From Candidatus Izemoplasma sp. (GTDB taxonomy: Bacteria; Bacillota_I; Bacilli_A; Izemoplasmatales; Izemoplasmataceae), in NCBI GenBank assembly GCA_007116105.1, contig SKJA01000050.1, forward strand, positions 1 to 7,029: a stretch of DNA of 7,029 nucleotides. The letters are read 5' to 3'. This document shows positions 1-6,553 of the stretch, one piece after another; position 1 is the first letter of the stretch, and each line of letters begins with the position of its first letter. The notes beneath the pieces were generated by a model, which saw only the letters and a list, made by a program, of their open reading frames with translations, was not told where the DNA came from and searched no databases. The position numbers were made by a program, and so were the translations under genes.

Positions 1-335
1 ACATTACGGTCTTCAAAGCAACGGACCACATGCATGATCGCATCGACTGCACGTATGTGAGATAGAAACTGGTTGCCTAGGCCTTCACCTTCATGTGCGC
101 CTTTGACAAGGCCGGCAATGTCGGTGAACTCAAAGGTGGTAGGGACCACCGATTTCGGTTTAACCCTTGAGGCGATGGCTTCTAACCGCGCATCAGGGAC
201 CAACACCGTGCCAACATTAGGTTCAATGGTCGCAAAAGGATAATTTGCTGCCAAGGCACCTGCTTTGGTGATGGCGTTGAAGAGGGTAGACTTCCCCACG
301 TTAGGTAAGCCTACAATTCCGGCAGTTAAAGCCAT
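1..335 (-). CDS. ychF: Redox-sensitive ribosome-binding ATPase YchF (N-terminal part)
   Basis: The first 111 codons are present; the gene runs off the left edge (family length about 365 residues). YchF/OLA1 is an Obg-related P-loop protein that prefers ATP over GTP, binds ribosomes and takes part in stress responses. The sequence begins MALTAGIVGLPNVGKST, the family hallmark, with the P-loop GLPNVGKS at residues 9-16. NYPFATIEPNVG follows, then FEFTDIAGLVKGA with Asp72 and Gly75 (the G3 motif), EGEGLGNQFLSHIR, and VVRCFED. The ATP-specifying NxxE motif would lie beyond the edge. The ATG is supported by AAGGAG (343-348) 7 bases upstream. Only 16 bases separate it from the nitroreductase stop, with no terminator between, so read-through from the tatD promoter is likely. 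Confidence 0.97.
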   Translation of the reverse strand, partial: MALTAGIVGLPNVGKSTLFNAITKAGALAANYPFATIEPNVGTVLVPDARLEAIASRVKPKSVVPTTFEFTDIAGLVKGAHEGEGLGNQFLSHIRAVDAIMHVVRCFEDRN

Positions 336-351
336 AAAAACACTCCTTAAA

Positions 352-1182
352 TTATGCGTCTAATTCGTAAGTCGCAATGTAATCGTATGCTTTGTTCTTT
401 GGCGCATCATCGAAGCGCGAAACTTTGAAGCGGCGTTTATCTTCATTTAAACCCACTTCTAAGTGTTGCATGGCCACACCCATGTTGAGCATTTCAACAT
501 CGAGGTCTTTATGTTTGAAATCGGGGGTGCGTCGTAAGTATAAATGCAATTTTTGGCCGTCAACAATGACGCGCCAAGGTTGTTTGTTGAGTGCTGAGGG
601 GGCTAAGCGTACAAGTTCTAAGTAATCGTAAAATGGATGTTTTTGCGCTTGATCATCGCGAATCGGTGTGTCAAAGTTGCCGTTAAAGAACTTACTTGAA
701 AACGGTTCTCTAGTGTGCGCTTCTTGACGAGAACGTAAAAACTTTTCGCGCCATGAAAGTTTTGCCGGATAACCAACAGGGGACACAGAAGGTACCACGT
801 CACCTTTACGTGCAAAGCTTTTTAAATCACTTCGTGTGAAGTCGCCACCAAGCCATACGGTCCCAAACCCGCGTTTGGTAAGTTCTAAAAGTACTGCTTG
901 AAATACGTAGCCGTAATCGACCAGCCCTTCAAACGTGTTTTTCGTGGACCCCGCAATAAACGCAGGGGCATTTTTAATGTAACCATAAAGGCCAACAAGT
1001 TTTGACTCGGGCCCTTTTTCTTCATTTAAGTTGAGTAAATAAAGACGTACGGTGTTCCCAAAGGGGCCTTTGAGCTGTTCGAACTGCTTTAAGAGCTTTT
1101 TAATACTCGCTTGGTCTTCAAGCGTGAGTTCTTTCTTTTTGAAAGAACGGATAGAGCGGCGTTTCAAAATCACTTGTTTCAT
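352..1182 (-). CDS. Putative nitroreductase, TM1586-type (FMN-dependent fold)
   Basis: The 276-residue protein resembles the putative nitroreductase family named after Thermotoga TM1586, in which two nitroreductase-like halves are joined in one chain instead of forming a homodimer. The N-terminal half has RRSIRSF (8-14), the arginine-rich FMN-phosphate motif of nitroreductases, and GTVWLGGDF followed by PVGYPA (107-115 and 135-140), the usual late FMN-binding segment. The C-terminal half opens with LAPSALNKQPWRV (193-205), which corresponds to the SxxNxQPW motif of the fold. No signal peptide or membrane segment is seen, so it should be cytoplasmic. Bound FMN and NAD(P)H use are inferred from the family; the physiological substrate is unknown, and few members have been characterised. 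The start is supported by AAGGAGG 8 bases upstream. It lies 13 bases after the protease gene and 16 before ychF, so it is probably in the same operon. Confidence 0.82.
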   Translation of the reverse strand: MKQVILKRRSIRSFKKKELTLEDQASIKKLLKQFEQLKGPFGNTVRLYLLNLNEEKGPESKLVGLYGYIKNAPAFIAGSTKNTFEGLVDYGYVFQAVLLELTKRGFGTVWLGGDFTRSDLKSFARKGDVVPSVSPVGYPAKLSWREKFLRSRQEAHTREPFSSKFFNGNFDTPIRDDQAQKHPFYDYLELVRLAPSALNKQPWRVIVDGQKLHLYLRRTPDFKHKDLDVEMLNMGVAMQHLEVGLNEDKRRFKVSRFDDAPKNKAYDYIATYELDA

Positions 1183-1190
1183 GGATGACT

Positions 1191-1197
1191 CCTCCTT
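1191..1197 (-). promoter_or_regulatory. Ribosome binding site touching the protease stop codon
   Basis: AAGGAGG on the minus strand begins with two bases of the TAA stop of the protease gene and lies 8 bases before the nitroreductase ATG. Terminating ribosomes would reach the next start directly, which supports co-translation and the chosen ATG. Confidence 0.8.
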
Positions 1198-2344
1198 ATT
1201 GATCGTCTGGATGCACGCGTAGTGCGACGTAATTGGTTTGTTGCCGTTCGTTGTTGCGAATATATTCTAACGCGACTTCGTCGCCTACAGAAGAATTTAA
1301 AATGGCTTCGCGTAAATCGTTGAAGTTAAGGATGGGAATAAACGAGTCCCACTCGCGTAACTTATACCCAACAATGACGTCGCCATTTCGAAGGCCCGCG
1401 GCTTGCGCTGCACCACCGTTTTGCACCGTGACGCATACACCAAACGCTTGACCACACTCACTGGTTTGAGGATTGGAGGTGACCCCTAAGAAAGGGCGTA
1501 TAATTTCACCATGTTCAATCAAATCTCTAGCCACTCTTAACGCGGTGTTAGAAGGAACAGCAAAGCCGATGTTGGTCGCTACGTTGTTCACGATTTTCAT
1601 GTTGTTAATGCCAATCACTTCACCGTTGATGTTAAACAAAGCACCGCCACTGTTTCCAGGACTGATGGAAGCGTCGTGTTGAATAAAGGGAACTTCTAAG
1701 GTGCTGTTTGGGACAAAGCGAGACGTCCCACTCACCACACCCATCGTGAGGGTCCCAAAATAGGAAAACCCTAAAGGATTACCAATCGCAAAGGCCAGTT
1801 GACCGACACGGATTTGGTAACTGTCCGCAAAGGGTGCGACGGGGAAATTTTCATTCGATTCAAAGCGAATCACCGCAATGTCGGTGGTCGCATCAGCGCC
1901 AATGATTTCTGTTTGGCTGCTGGGAATGGTAAACAATAGACCGTTGCGTTCATAGACGATTTCGACGCGGGTTGCACGATTCACCACATGCTCATTGGTA
2001 ATGACATAATAGTGATTGCCCTCTCGCATGTAAATGACACCTGAAGCGGTTCCACCCATCGCTAACACATTGCCTTGGGTGCGAATGCCTACGACACTGC
2101 GTCCGACTTGGTCGACCATGGTCTGTAAAGCTTCTTCAAACGACGCAAGGTCAAACTCAACCCGTTGAAAGGCCTCTGGGGTGAGCGACTCAATGATGGC
2201 AATGAGTTCACTCTCGGTAAACACGGTCACATCAAAGGTGCGTTCAGGCGTACCTGATTGGGCGCGAATGTCATCGATGACCGCGCACGCACTCAACAAC
2301 AACATGAAGGTTGCCACAATGCTCATCAGAATGAATTTACGCAT
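1196..2344 (-). CDS. HtrA/DegP-like trypsin-fold serine protease, predicted lipoprotein
   Basis: The 382-residue protein is a probable cell-surface quality-control protease of the S1C (HtrA/Deg) family, which degrades misfolded exported proteins. The N-terminus has basic residues, a hydrophobic stretch and the lipobox LSAC with Cys20, so it should be lipidated and anchored to the outer face of the membrane rather than by the transmembrane helix common in Bacillota HtrA. A region of about 50 residues without a recognised motif follows. The protease domain (about 75-275) carries the triad His119 (TNEHVV), Asp155 (TTDIAV) and Ser232 (SPGNSGGAL), with the oxyanion glycine before the serine. One PDZ domain (about 283-376) includes FLGV and the AAGLRNGDVI segment; it usually recognises C-termini of substrates. 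The start is fixed by AAAGGAGG 6 bases upstream, inside tatD. It overlaps tatD by 8 bases and leads the nitroreductase gene by 13. Family-level assignment is firm; the exact paralogue (HtrA, HtrB, YyxA type) is not. Confidence 0.93.
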   Translation of the reverse strand: MRKFILMSIVATFMLLLSACAVIDDIRAQSGTPERTFDVTVFTESELIAIIESLTPEAFQRVEFDLASFEEALQTMVDQVGRSVVGIRTQGNVLAMGGTASGVIYMREGNHYYVITNEHVVNRATRVEIVYERNGLLFTIPSSQTEIIGADATTDIAVIRFESNENFPVAPFADSYQIRVGQLAFAIGNPLGFSYFGTLTMGVVSGTSRFVPNSTLEVPFIQHDASISPGNSGGALFNINGEVIGINNMKIVNNVATNIGFAVPSNTALRVARDLIEHGEIIRPFLGVTSNPQTSECGQAFGVCVTVQNGGAAQAAGLRNGDVIVGYKLREWDSFIPILNFNDLREAILNSSVGDEVALEYIRNNERQQTNYVALRVHPDDQ

Positions 2345-3113
2345 CTTGAACCTCCTTTAGATTAAAGAGTCGTTTGGCGTTATCCGTTGTGTGCTTTGCG
2401 ACGGATTCCACCGAGAGGTCTTTGAGCTGAGCAATCTGTGCCGCAATCAGAGGAATGTAATGCGCTCCGTTGGTTTTGCCGCGGTGTGGATGAGGCGCAA
2501 GATAGGGCGCATCAGTCTCTAACAGTAAGCGCTCAAGCGGAACCTGCAAGGCAACCTCTTTAGGGGTTTTAGCGTTTTTAAAGGTGACCGGTCCGCCAAG
2601 CCCAATGTGCAGTCCTAAATCCAAAAACGACGATGCCATCTCCGCAGAGCCACTGTAACAATGCATGACCCCTTTTAAGGGCGCGTGCGCTTTCAGTGTT
2701 TCATACGTCACCTGAGTGCCCTCGCGCATGTGAATGATGATGGGTAAGTCGTAACGTTTTGCGAGTTTAATTTGTGTTTGCATCGATAGAATTTGTGCAT
2801 CGAGTGTCTCTTTTTCCCAGTACAAGTCAATGCCAAACTCACCCACAGCTTTCACCTTAGGGTGGGTCAGATAAGATTCTAACAACGTGTAGTCTTCGGG
2901 TGTAAGCGTGTGTGCCATGGTTGGATGATACCCCACAGCCGCATACACAAACGGATAGTGCTCGGCGATGGAAATCGCATCAACATTCGTTTGATGATCA
3001 TATCCAATGACGATGAAAGTTTTAACTTCAACCTCAAAAGCGCGTTCAATCAAACGCGGGATATCTTTCATTAACTGCGGGTTGTTCCAATGGATGTGCG
3101 TATCAATAAACAC
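2337..3113 (-). CDS. tatD: TatD-family metal-dependent hydrolase (DNase)
   Basis: The 258-residue length is typical of the TatD/YcfH family, TIM-barrel amidohydrolase-fold enzymes with two divalent metals; characterised members act as DNases (3'-5' exonuclease activity or DNA repair). The metal ligands are recognisable: HxH at residues 6 and 8, Glu92 in GEFGIDLYW, His128 in IIIHMRE, His151 in MHCYSGS and Asp201 in LLETDAPYLAP, followed by RGKTN. The start codon is GTG (3111-3113), supported by GAGGTGA 4 bases upstream and by family alignment: the HxH must lie at the extreme N-terminus. It is first in its transcription unit and overlaps the next gene by 8 bases, so the two are probably translationally coupled. 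In many Bacillota this subgroup (YabD-like) sits near metG or rnmV; here the neighbours are different. The exact substrate cannot be told from sequence. Cytoplasmic, with no signal peptide. Confidence 0.93.
   Translation of the reverse strand: MFIDTHIHWNNPQLMKDIPRLIERAFEVEVKTFIVIGYDHQTNVDAISIAEHYPFVYAAVGYHPTMAHTLTPEDYTLLESYLTHPKVKAVGEFGIDLYWEKETLDAQILSMQTQIKLAKRYDLPIIIHMREGTQVTYETLKAHAPLKGVMHCYSGSAEMASSFLDLGLHIGLGGPVTFKNAKTPKEVALQVPLERLLLETDAPYLAPHPHRGKTNGAHYIPLIAAQIAQLKDLSVESVAKHTTDNAKRLFNLKEVQDA
2351..2358 (-). promoter_or_regulatory. Ribosome binding site of the protease gene inside tatD
   Basis: AAAGGAGG lies within the last codons of tatD, 6 bases before the ATG of the protease gene. 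A strong site inside the coding end of the previous gene, together with the 8-base overlap, indicates translational coupling and fixes the start. Confidence 0.85.
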
Positions 3114-3131
3114 GGCCTCACCTCGAGTTAC

Positions 3132-3160
3132 ATTATACCGCTTTTAACGCAAAATTGCAC
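3132..3160 (-). promoter_or_regulatory. Promoter of the tatD-htrA-nitroreductase-ychF unit
   Basis: A perfect TATAAT lies at 3132-3137 (minus strand), between the tuf terminator and tatD. Seventeen bases upstream is GTGCAA (3155-3160), a weak -35 with 3 of 6 consensus bases. The expected start near 3125-3129 leaves a leader of only about 12-16 bases, just enough for the ribosome binding site GAGGTGA (3118-3124). The location right after a strong terminator supports it; the weak -35 lowers certainty. Confidence 0.6.
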
Positions 3161-3172
3161 CTTATCTAAACT

Positions 3173-3200
3173 AAAAAAAGGGAGTCTTTCGACTCCCTTT
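3173..3200 (-). terminator. Intrinsic terminator after tuf
   Basis: Read on the minus strand: AAAGGGAGTC, loop GAAA, GACTCCCTTT, then further T residues (seven T in a row at 3173-3179, three of them able to pair). The stem is a perfect 10 bp with a GNRA tetraloop and begins 7 bases after the tuf stop codon. It should end the str transcript. On the plus strand only three T residues follow the stem, so it is mainly one-directional. Confidence 0.93.
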
Positions 3201-3207
3201 ATGTGTG

Positions 3208-4398
3208 TTAGTTTAAGATTTGTGCAACGACGCCCGCACCAACGGTACGGCCACCTTCACGGATTGAGAACTTGGTACCTTGTTCTAATGCGATTGGGTG
3301 AATGAGTTCAACGATCATTTCAACGTTGTCGCCTGGCATAACCATTTCTACACCTTCTGGTAACTCAATAACGCCAGTTACGTCAGTGGTACGGAAATAG
3401 AATTGTGGACGGTAGTTTGAGAAGAATGCGGTATGACGGCCACCCTCTTCTTTACTTAACACGTAGACTTCGCCACGGAATTTGGTTTTTGGGTTGATGG
3501 TGCCTGGTTTTGCGATAACTTGTCCACGTTGGATGTCATCACGGGTTACTCCACGAAGTAAGGCACCAATGTTGTCGCCCGCTTCAGCTCTGTCTAAGAG
3601 TTTACGGAACATTTCAACACCTGTTACGACCGTTTTACGTGTCGCTCTGATACCAACGATTTCAACTTCGTCTTGAACTTTAACTGTACCACGGTCAACA
3701 CGGCCAGTTGCAACCGTACCGCGACCAGTGATTGAGAAGACGTCCTCAACTGGCATTAAGAATGGTTTGTCAGTTTCACGGATTGGATCGTCAATGTACG
3801 TGTCGACCGCTTCCATAAGTTCAAGAATGTTTTCTTCGTATGCTGCATCGCCTTCTAACGCTTTAAGCGCTGAACCGCGGATGACTGGAATGTCGTCGCC
3901 TGGGAAGTCATAAGCACTTAACAGTTCACGAATTTCCATTTCAACGAGCTCTAAAAGCTCTTCATCGTCGACCATGTCAACTTTGTTCATGAAAACAACC
4001 AATTTAGGTACGCCTACTTGGCGTGATAAAAGGATGTGCTCACGTGTTTGTGGCATAGGTCCGTCTGCTGCAGAAACGACTAAAATTGCGCCGTCCATTT
4101 GTGCTGCACCAGTGATCATGTTTTTAACATAGTCCGCGTGACCTGGGCAGTCTACGTGTGCGTAGTGACGTGCTTCAGTTGCGTACTCAATGTGTGCTGT
4201 GTTGATGGTGATACCGCGCTCTCTTTCTTCAGGAGCGTTGTCGATTGCATCGTATGATGATGCTTTTGTTCCGCCGACGCCACGTTTTGATAAAACAGTC
4301 GCGATCGCCGCTGTAAGCGTTGTTTTTCCGTGGTCAACGTGACCGATGGTGCCGACGTTGACGTGGATCTTATTCCGCTCAAATTTTTCTTTTCCCAT
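3208..4398 (-). CDS. tuf: Elongation factor Tu
   Basis: GTPase that delivers aminoacyl-tRNA to the ribosomal A site; among the most abundant cytoplasmic proteins. The 396 residues match the family length. Motifs seen are G1 GHVDHGKT (19-26), RGITI of switch I (61-65), DCPGH (83-87) with the catalytic histidine at 87, NKVD (138-141) and SALK (176-179). The beta-barrel domains II and III follow, including TGRGTVATGRV, the GALLRG segment, the MVMPGDN segment and the C-terminal FSIREGGRTVGAGVV. The start is supported by AAGGAGGA 8 bases upstream and by the typical MGKEKFER opening. It is the last gene of the str operon: an intrinsic terminator lies directly downstream, and a likely promoter of its own lies upstream. 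Nothing is missing. Whether the genome has a second tuf copy cannot be told from here. Confidence 0.98.
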   Translation of the reverse strand: MGKEKFERNKIHVNVGTIGHVDHGKTTLTAAIATVLSKRGVGGTKASSYDAIDNAPEERERGITINTAHIEYATEARHYAHVDCPGHADYVKNMITGAAQMDGAILVVSAADGPMPQTREHILLSRQVGVPKLVVFMNKVDMVDDEELLELVEMEIRELLSAYDFPGDDIPVIRGSALKALEGDAAYEENILELMEAVDTYIDDPIRETDKPFLMPVEDVFSITGRGTVATGRVDRGTVKVQDEVEIVGIRATRKTVVTGVEMFRKLLDRAEAGDNIGALLRGVTRDDIQRGQVIAKPGTINPKTKFRGEVYVLSKEEGGRHTAFFSNYRPQFYFRTTDVTGVIELPEGVEMVMPGDNVEMIVELIHPIALEQGTKFSIREGGRTVGAGVVAQILN

Positions 4399-4429
4399 TG
4401 GATAAATCCTCCTTGTTTAAATCGTTATA

Positions 4430-4458
4430 ATTTTATCGCATTATAGTCTATAATGCAA
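4430..4458 (-). promoter_or_regulatory. Probable internal promoter of tuf
   Basis: In the fusA-tuf gap the minus strand has TTGCAT (4453-4458) and, after 17 bases, TAAAAT (4430-4435). The -10 matches the sigma-A consensus at 5 of 6 positions; the -35 keeps only the key TTG. Transcription would begin near 4423, giving a leader of about 25 bases that carries AAGGAGGA (4407-4414), 8 bases before the tuf ATG. An extra tuf promoter in addition to str read-through is known in other bacteria and fits the high demand for EF-Tu. An overlapping TATAAT (4440-4445) is an alternative -10 but has no good -35. Prediction only. Confidence 0.5.
4438..4456. repeat. 19-bp inverted repeat in the tuf promoter spacer
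   Basis: GCATTATAG, one central base, then CTATAATGC: two 9-bp arms that are perfect reverse complements. The repeat fills most of the spacer and reaches into the proposed -35 box of the tuf promoter. Its shape suits a dimeric DNA-binding protein. It is AT-rich and could also form a weak hairpin in fusA-tuf read-through RNA. It is not followed by a T-tract on the minus strand, so it does not look like a terminator. Since TATAAT-like text makes up part of each arm, overlapping promoter boxes on both strands are another reading. Confidence 0.5.
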
Positions 4459-4469
4459 GTTTTTACCCT

Positions 4470-6539
4470 TTAGCCGTTACGCTTTTTGACAATTTCTTCA
4501 GCGATGGATTTAGGGGCTGGTTCATAGTGTGAGAACTGCATGGTGTAGTTACCGCGGCCTTGCGTGTTTGAACGCAAACTGGTCGCATAACCAAACATCT
4601 CAGAGAGTGGGACTTTCGCCTTAATCTGTTGGGCATTCCCACGTTGTGATTGTGATTCGATACGACCACGGCGGCTGGTGAGGTCACCAATGACGTTCCC
4701 CATGTAATCGTCTGGGGTGATGGCGTCAACGCTCATGATCGGCTCTAATAGAATGGCTCTACATTTTTCTTTCGCGTTACGAAGCGCTAAGCTTGCCGCA
4801 ACTTTAAAGGCAATTTCACTTGAATCGACGTCATGGTAAGACCCATCAAAGAGGGTCGCTTTCACGTCGATCATCGGATAGCCTGCAAGAATCCCGTTTT
4901 CAAGCGCTTCTTGTAACCCTTTGTCAACGACAGGAATGTATTCACGAGGAACCACCCCACCGACGACACCGTCTACGAACTGATACCCTTTGGTAGGGTT
5001 TGGTTCGAACTTGATCCACACATGTCCATATTGACCACGTCCGCCTGATTGACGTACGAATTTACCTTCGACTTCAGCCATTTGTGTGAACGTTTCACGG
5101 TAAGACACTTGTGGTGCCCCAACATTGGCTTCGACTTTGAATTCGCGACGCATCCGGTCGACGATGATGTCAAGATGTAACTCACCCATTCCGGCGATGA
5201 TGGTTTGACCCGTTTCTTCGTCGGTGTAGGTACGGAAGGTTGGATCTTCTTCCGCAAGTTTTTGAAGTGCTGTTCCCATTTTGTCTTGGTCGCCACGTGA
5301 TTTTGGTTCAATCGCAACCGAGATAACAGGTTCAGGGAAGTTCATTTTTTCTAAGATAACGTCATACTTTTCAGCCGCTAAAGTGTCGCCTGTGGTGGTG
5401 TTTTTGAGTCCAACCGCAGCCGCAATGTCGCCAGCGTGTACTTCGTCAATCTCTTCACGGTGATTGGCGTGCATCTGTAAGATACGGCCCACACGTTCTT
5501 TATTCCCTTTGGAGTTATTCATGATGTAAGAGCCTTTTTGCAAGACGCCTGAATAGACGCGGAAGAAGGTTAACCGTCCCACGAAAGGATCGGTCATGAC
5601 TTTGAAGGCTAAGGCAGCGAACTTCGCTTCATCAGACGCTTCAATTTTAATTTCTTCACCGTTTTTCAAGGTTCCTTTGACAGCCGCAACGTCGGTGGGC
5701 GCAGGCAGATAATCAATGACCGCATCCAACATTAGCTTGACGCCTTTGTTTTTAAACGCGGAGCCACAGATGACAGGGAAGAAAGTGACGGTTAAGGTGG
5801 CTTTACGAATCGTGGCTTTGAGTAACTCTACAGGAACTGCTTCGCCTTCTAAATAAAGCATCATGAGTTCCTCATCGAAATCCGCAAGCGCTTCGATAAG
5901 CTCCATCCGTTTGGCTTCCGCCGTGTCTTTTAAGTCCGCAGGAATCTCTTTAATTTCTGGGGTTTCTGACGATTCACCATCGTAATAGTGCGCTTTCATT
6001 TCAATCAAATCAATGATGCCGTTAAAGGCGTTTTCGGCGCCAATAGGCCATTGAATGGCTGCTGCGTTCACGCCTAAGCGATCGATGATGGTGCCGATAG
6101 AATACTCGAAATCGGCGCCGATTTTGTCCATTTTATTGACAAAGACCACACGTGGAACACGGTACTCTGTCGCTTGACGCCAGACGGTTTCCGTTTGTGG
6201 TTCGACCCCTGCTTGCGCATCCAGTACGGCCACAGAGCCGTCTAAGACACGAAGTGAACGTGACACTTCAACCGTGAAGTCGACGTGACCTGGGGTGTCA
6301 ATGATGTTGATACGGTGCTCGCGCCAAAAGGCAGTGGTTGCCGCTGAGGTGATGGTGATGCCGCGCTCTTGTTCTTGTTCCATCCAGTCCATTTGGCTGG
6401 CGCCATCATGTGTTTCACCAATTTTATGAATTTTACCGGTATGAAATAAAATCCGTTCAGTTGTGGTTGTTTTGCCGGCGTCGATGTGAGCCATGATGCC
6501 GATGTTTCTTGTTTTATCTAAGGTAAATTGACGTGCCAT
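4470..6539 (-). CDS. fusA: Elongation factor G
   Basis: Translocation GTPase that moves tRNAs and mRNA through the ribosome and, with RRF, splits post-termination ribosomes; cytoplasmic. From the second of two tandem ATGs the protein has 689 residues (690 from the first, at 6542), close to the usual 690-700. GTPase motifs are all present: G1 AHIDAGKT (17-24), G2 RGITI (59-63), G3 DTPGH (81-85), G4 NKMD (135-138) and G5 GSAFK (259-263). Domains II and III follow, then domain IV with GGRGQYGHV and YHDVDSSE, and domain V near the C-terminus (TSRRGR, GYATSLRSNTQGRG). I prefer the second ATG because it gives the family's usual MAR start and a proper ribosome binding site distance. The sequence closely resembles Bacillus EF-G as I recall it. 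It sits between rpsG and tuf in the str operon. No truncation or missing residue is seen. Confidence 0.97.
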   Translation of the reverse strand: MARQFTLDKTRNIGIMAHIDAGKTTTTERILFHTGKIHKIGETHDGASQMDWMEQEQERGITITSAATTAFWREHRINIIDTPGHVDFTVEVSRSLRVLDGSVAVLDAQAGVEPQTETVWRQATEYRVPRVVFVNKMDKIGADFEYSIGTIIDRLGVNAAAIQWPIGAENAFNGIIDLIEMKAHYYDGESSETPEIKEIPADLKDTAEAKRMELIEALADFDEELMMLYLEGEAVPVELLKATIRKATLTVTFFPVICGSAFKNKGVKLMLDAVIDYLPAPTDVAAVKGTLKNGEEIKIEASDEAKFAALAFKVMTDPFVGRLTFFRVYSGVLQKGSYIMNNSKGNKERVGRILQMHANHREEIDEVHAGDIAAAVGLKNTTTGDTLAAEKYDVILEKMNFPEPVISVAIEPKSRGDQDKMGTALQKLAEEDPTFRTYTDEETGQTIIAGMGELHLDIIVDRMRREFKVEANVGAPQVSYRETFTQMAEVEGKFVRQSGGRGQYGHVWIKFEPNPTKGYQFVDGVVGGVVPREYIPVVDKGLQEALENGILAGYPMIDVKATLFDGSYHDVDSSEIAFKVAASLALRNAKEKCRAILLEPIMSVDAITPDDYMGNVIGDLTSRRGRIESQSQRGNAQQIKAKVPLSEMFGYATSLRSNTQGRGNYTMQFSHYEPAPKSIAEEIVKKRNG

Positions 6540-6545
6540 CATGTA

Positions 6546-6552
6546 CTCCTTT
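6546..6552 (-). promoter_or_regulatory. Shine-Dalgarno site that decides the fusA start
   Basis: AAAGGAG on the minus strand, in the short gap after the rpsG stop. Two consecutive ATG codons follow. The first (6540-6542) is only 3 bases from the site, too close for efficient initiation. The second (6537-6539) is 6 bases away, a normal spacing. This favours the second ATG. Confidence 0.8.
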
Positions 6553-6553
6553 C

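Noticed and set aside
392..625. Plus-strand open frame opposite the nitroreductase, and similar plus-strand frames opposite the protease, tuf and fusA
   Set aside because: All are short frames antisense to well-supported genes, with low-complexity Ser/Thr/Arg-rich translations typical of non-coding frames.
3173..3200. The tuf terminator as a bidirectional terminator
   Set aside because: On the plus strand only three T residues follow the stem, and no plus-strand gene in the window needs termination.
4438..4456. The tuf-upstream inverted repeat as a terminator of fusA
   Set aside because: The stem is AT-rich and is followed by GATAAAATT on the minus strand rather than a run of T; the real terminator is after tuf.
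4152..5317. Minus-strand alternative frames inside tuf and fusA (4152-4382, 4463-4729, 4973-5317)
   Set aside because: They are out-of-frame shadows of two highly conserved genes whose own frames are intact throughout; no sign of a frameshift or dual coding.
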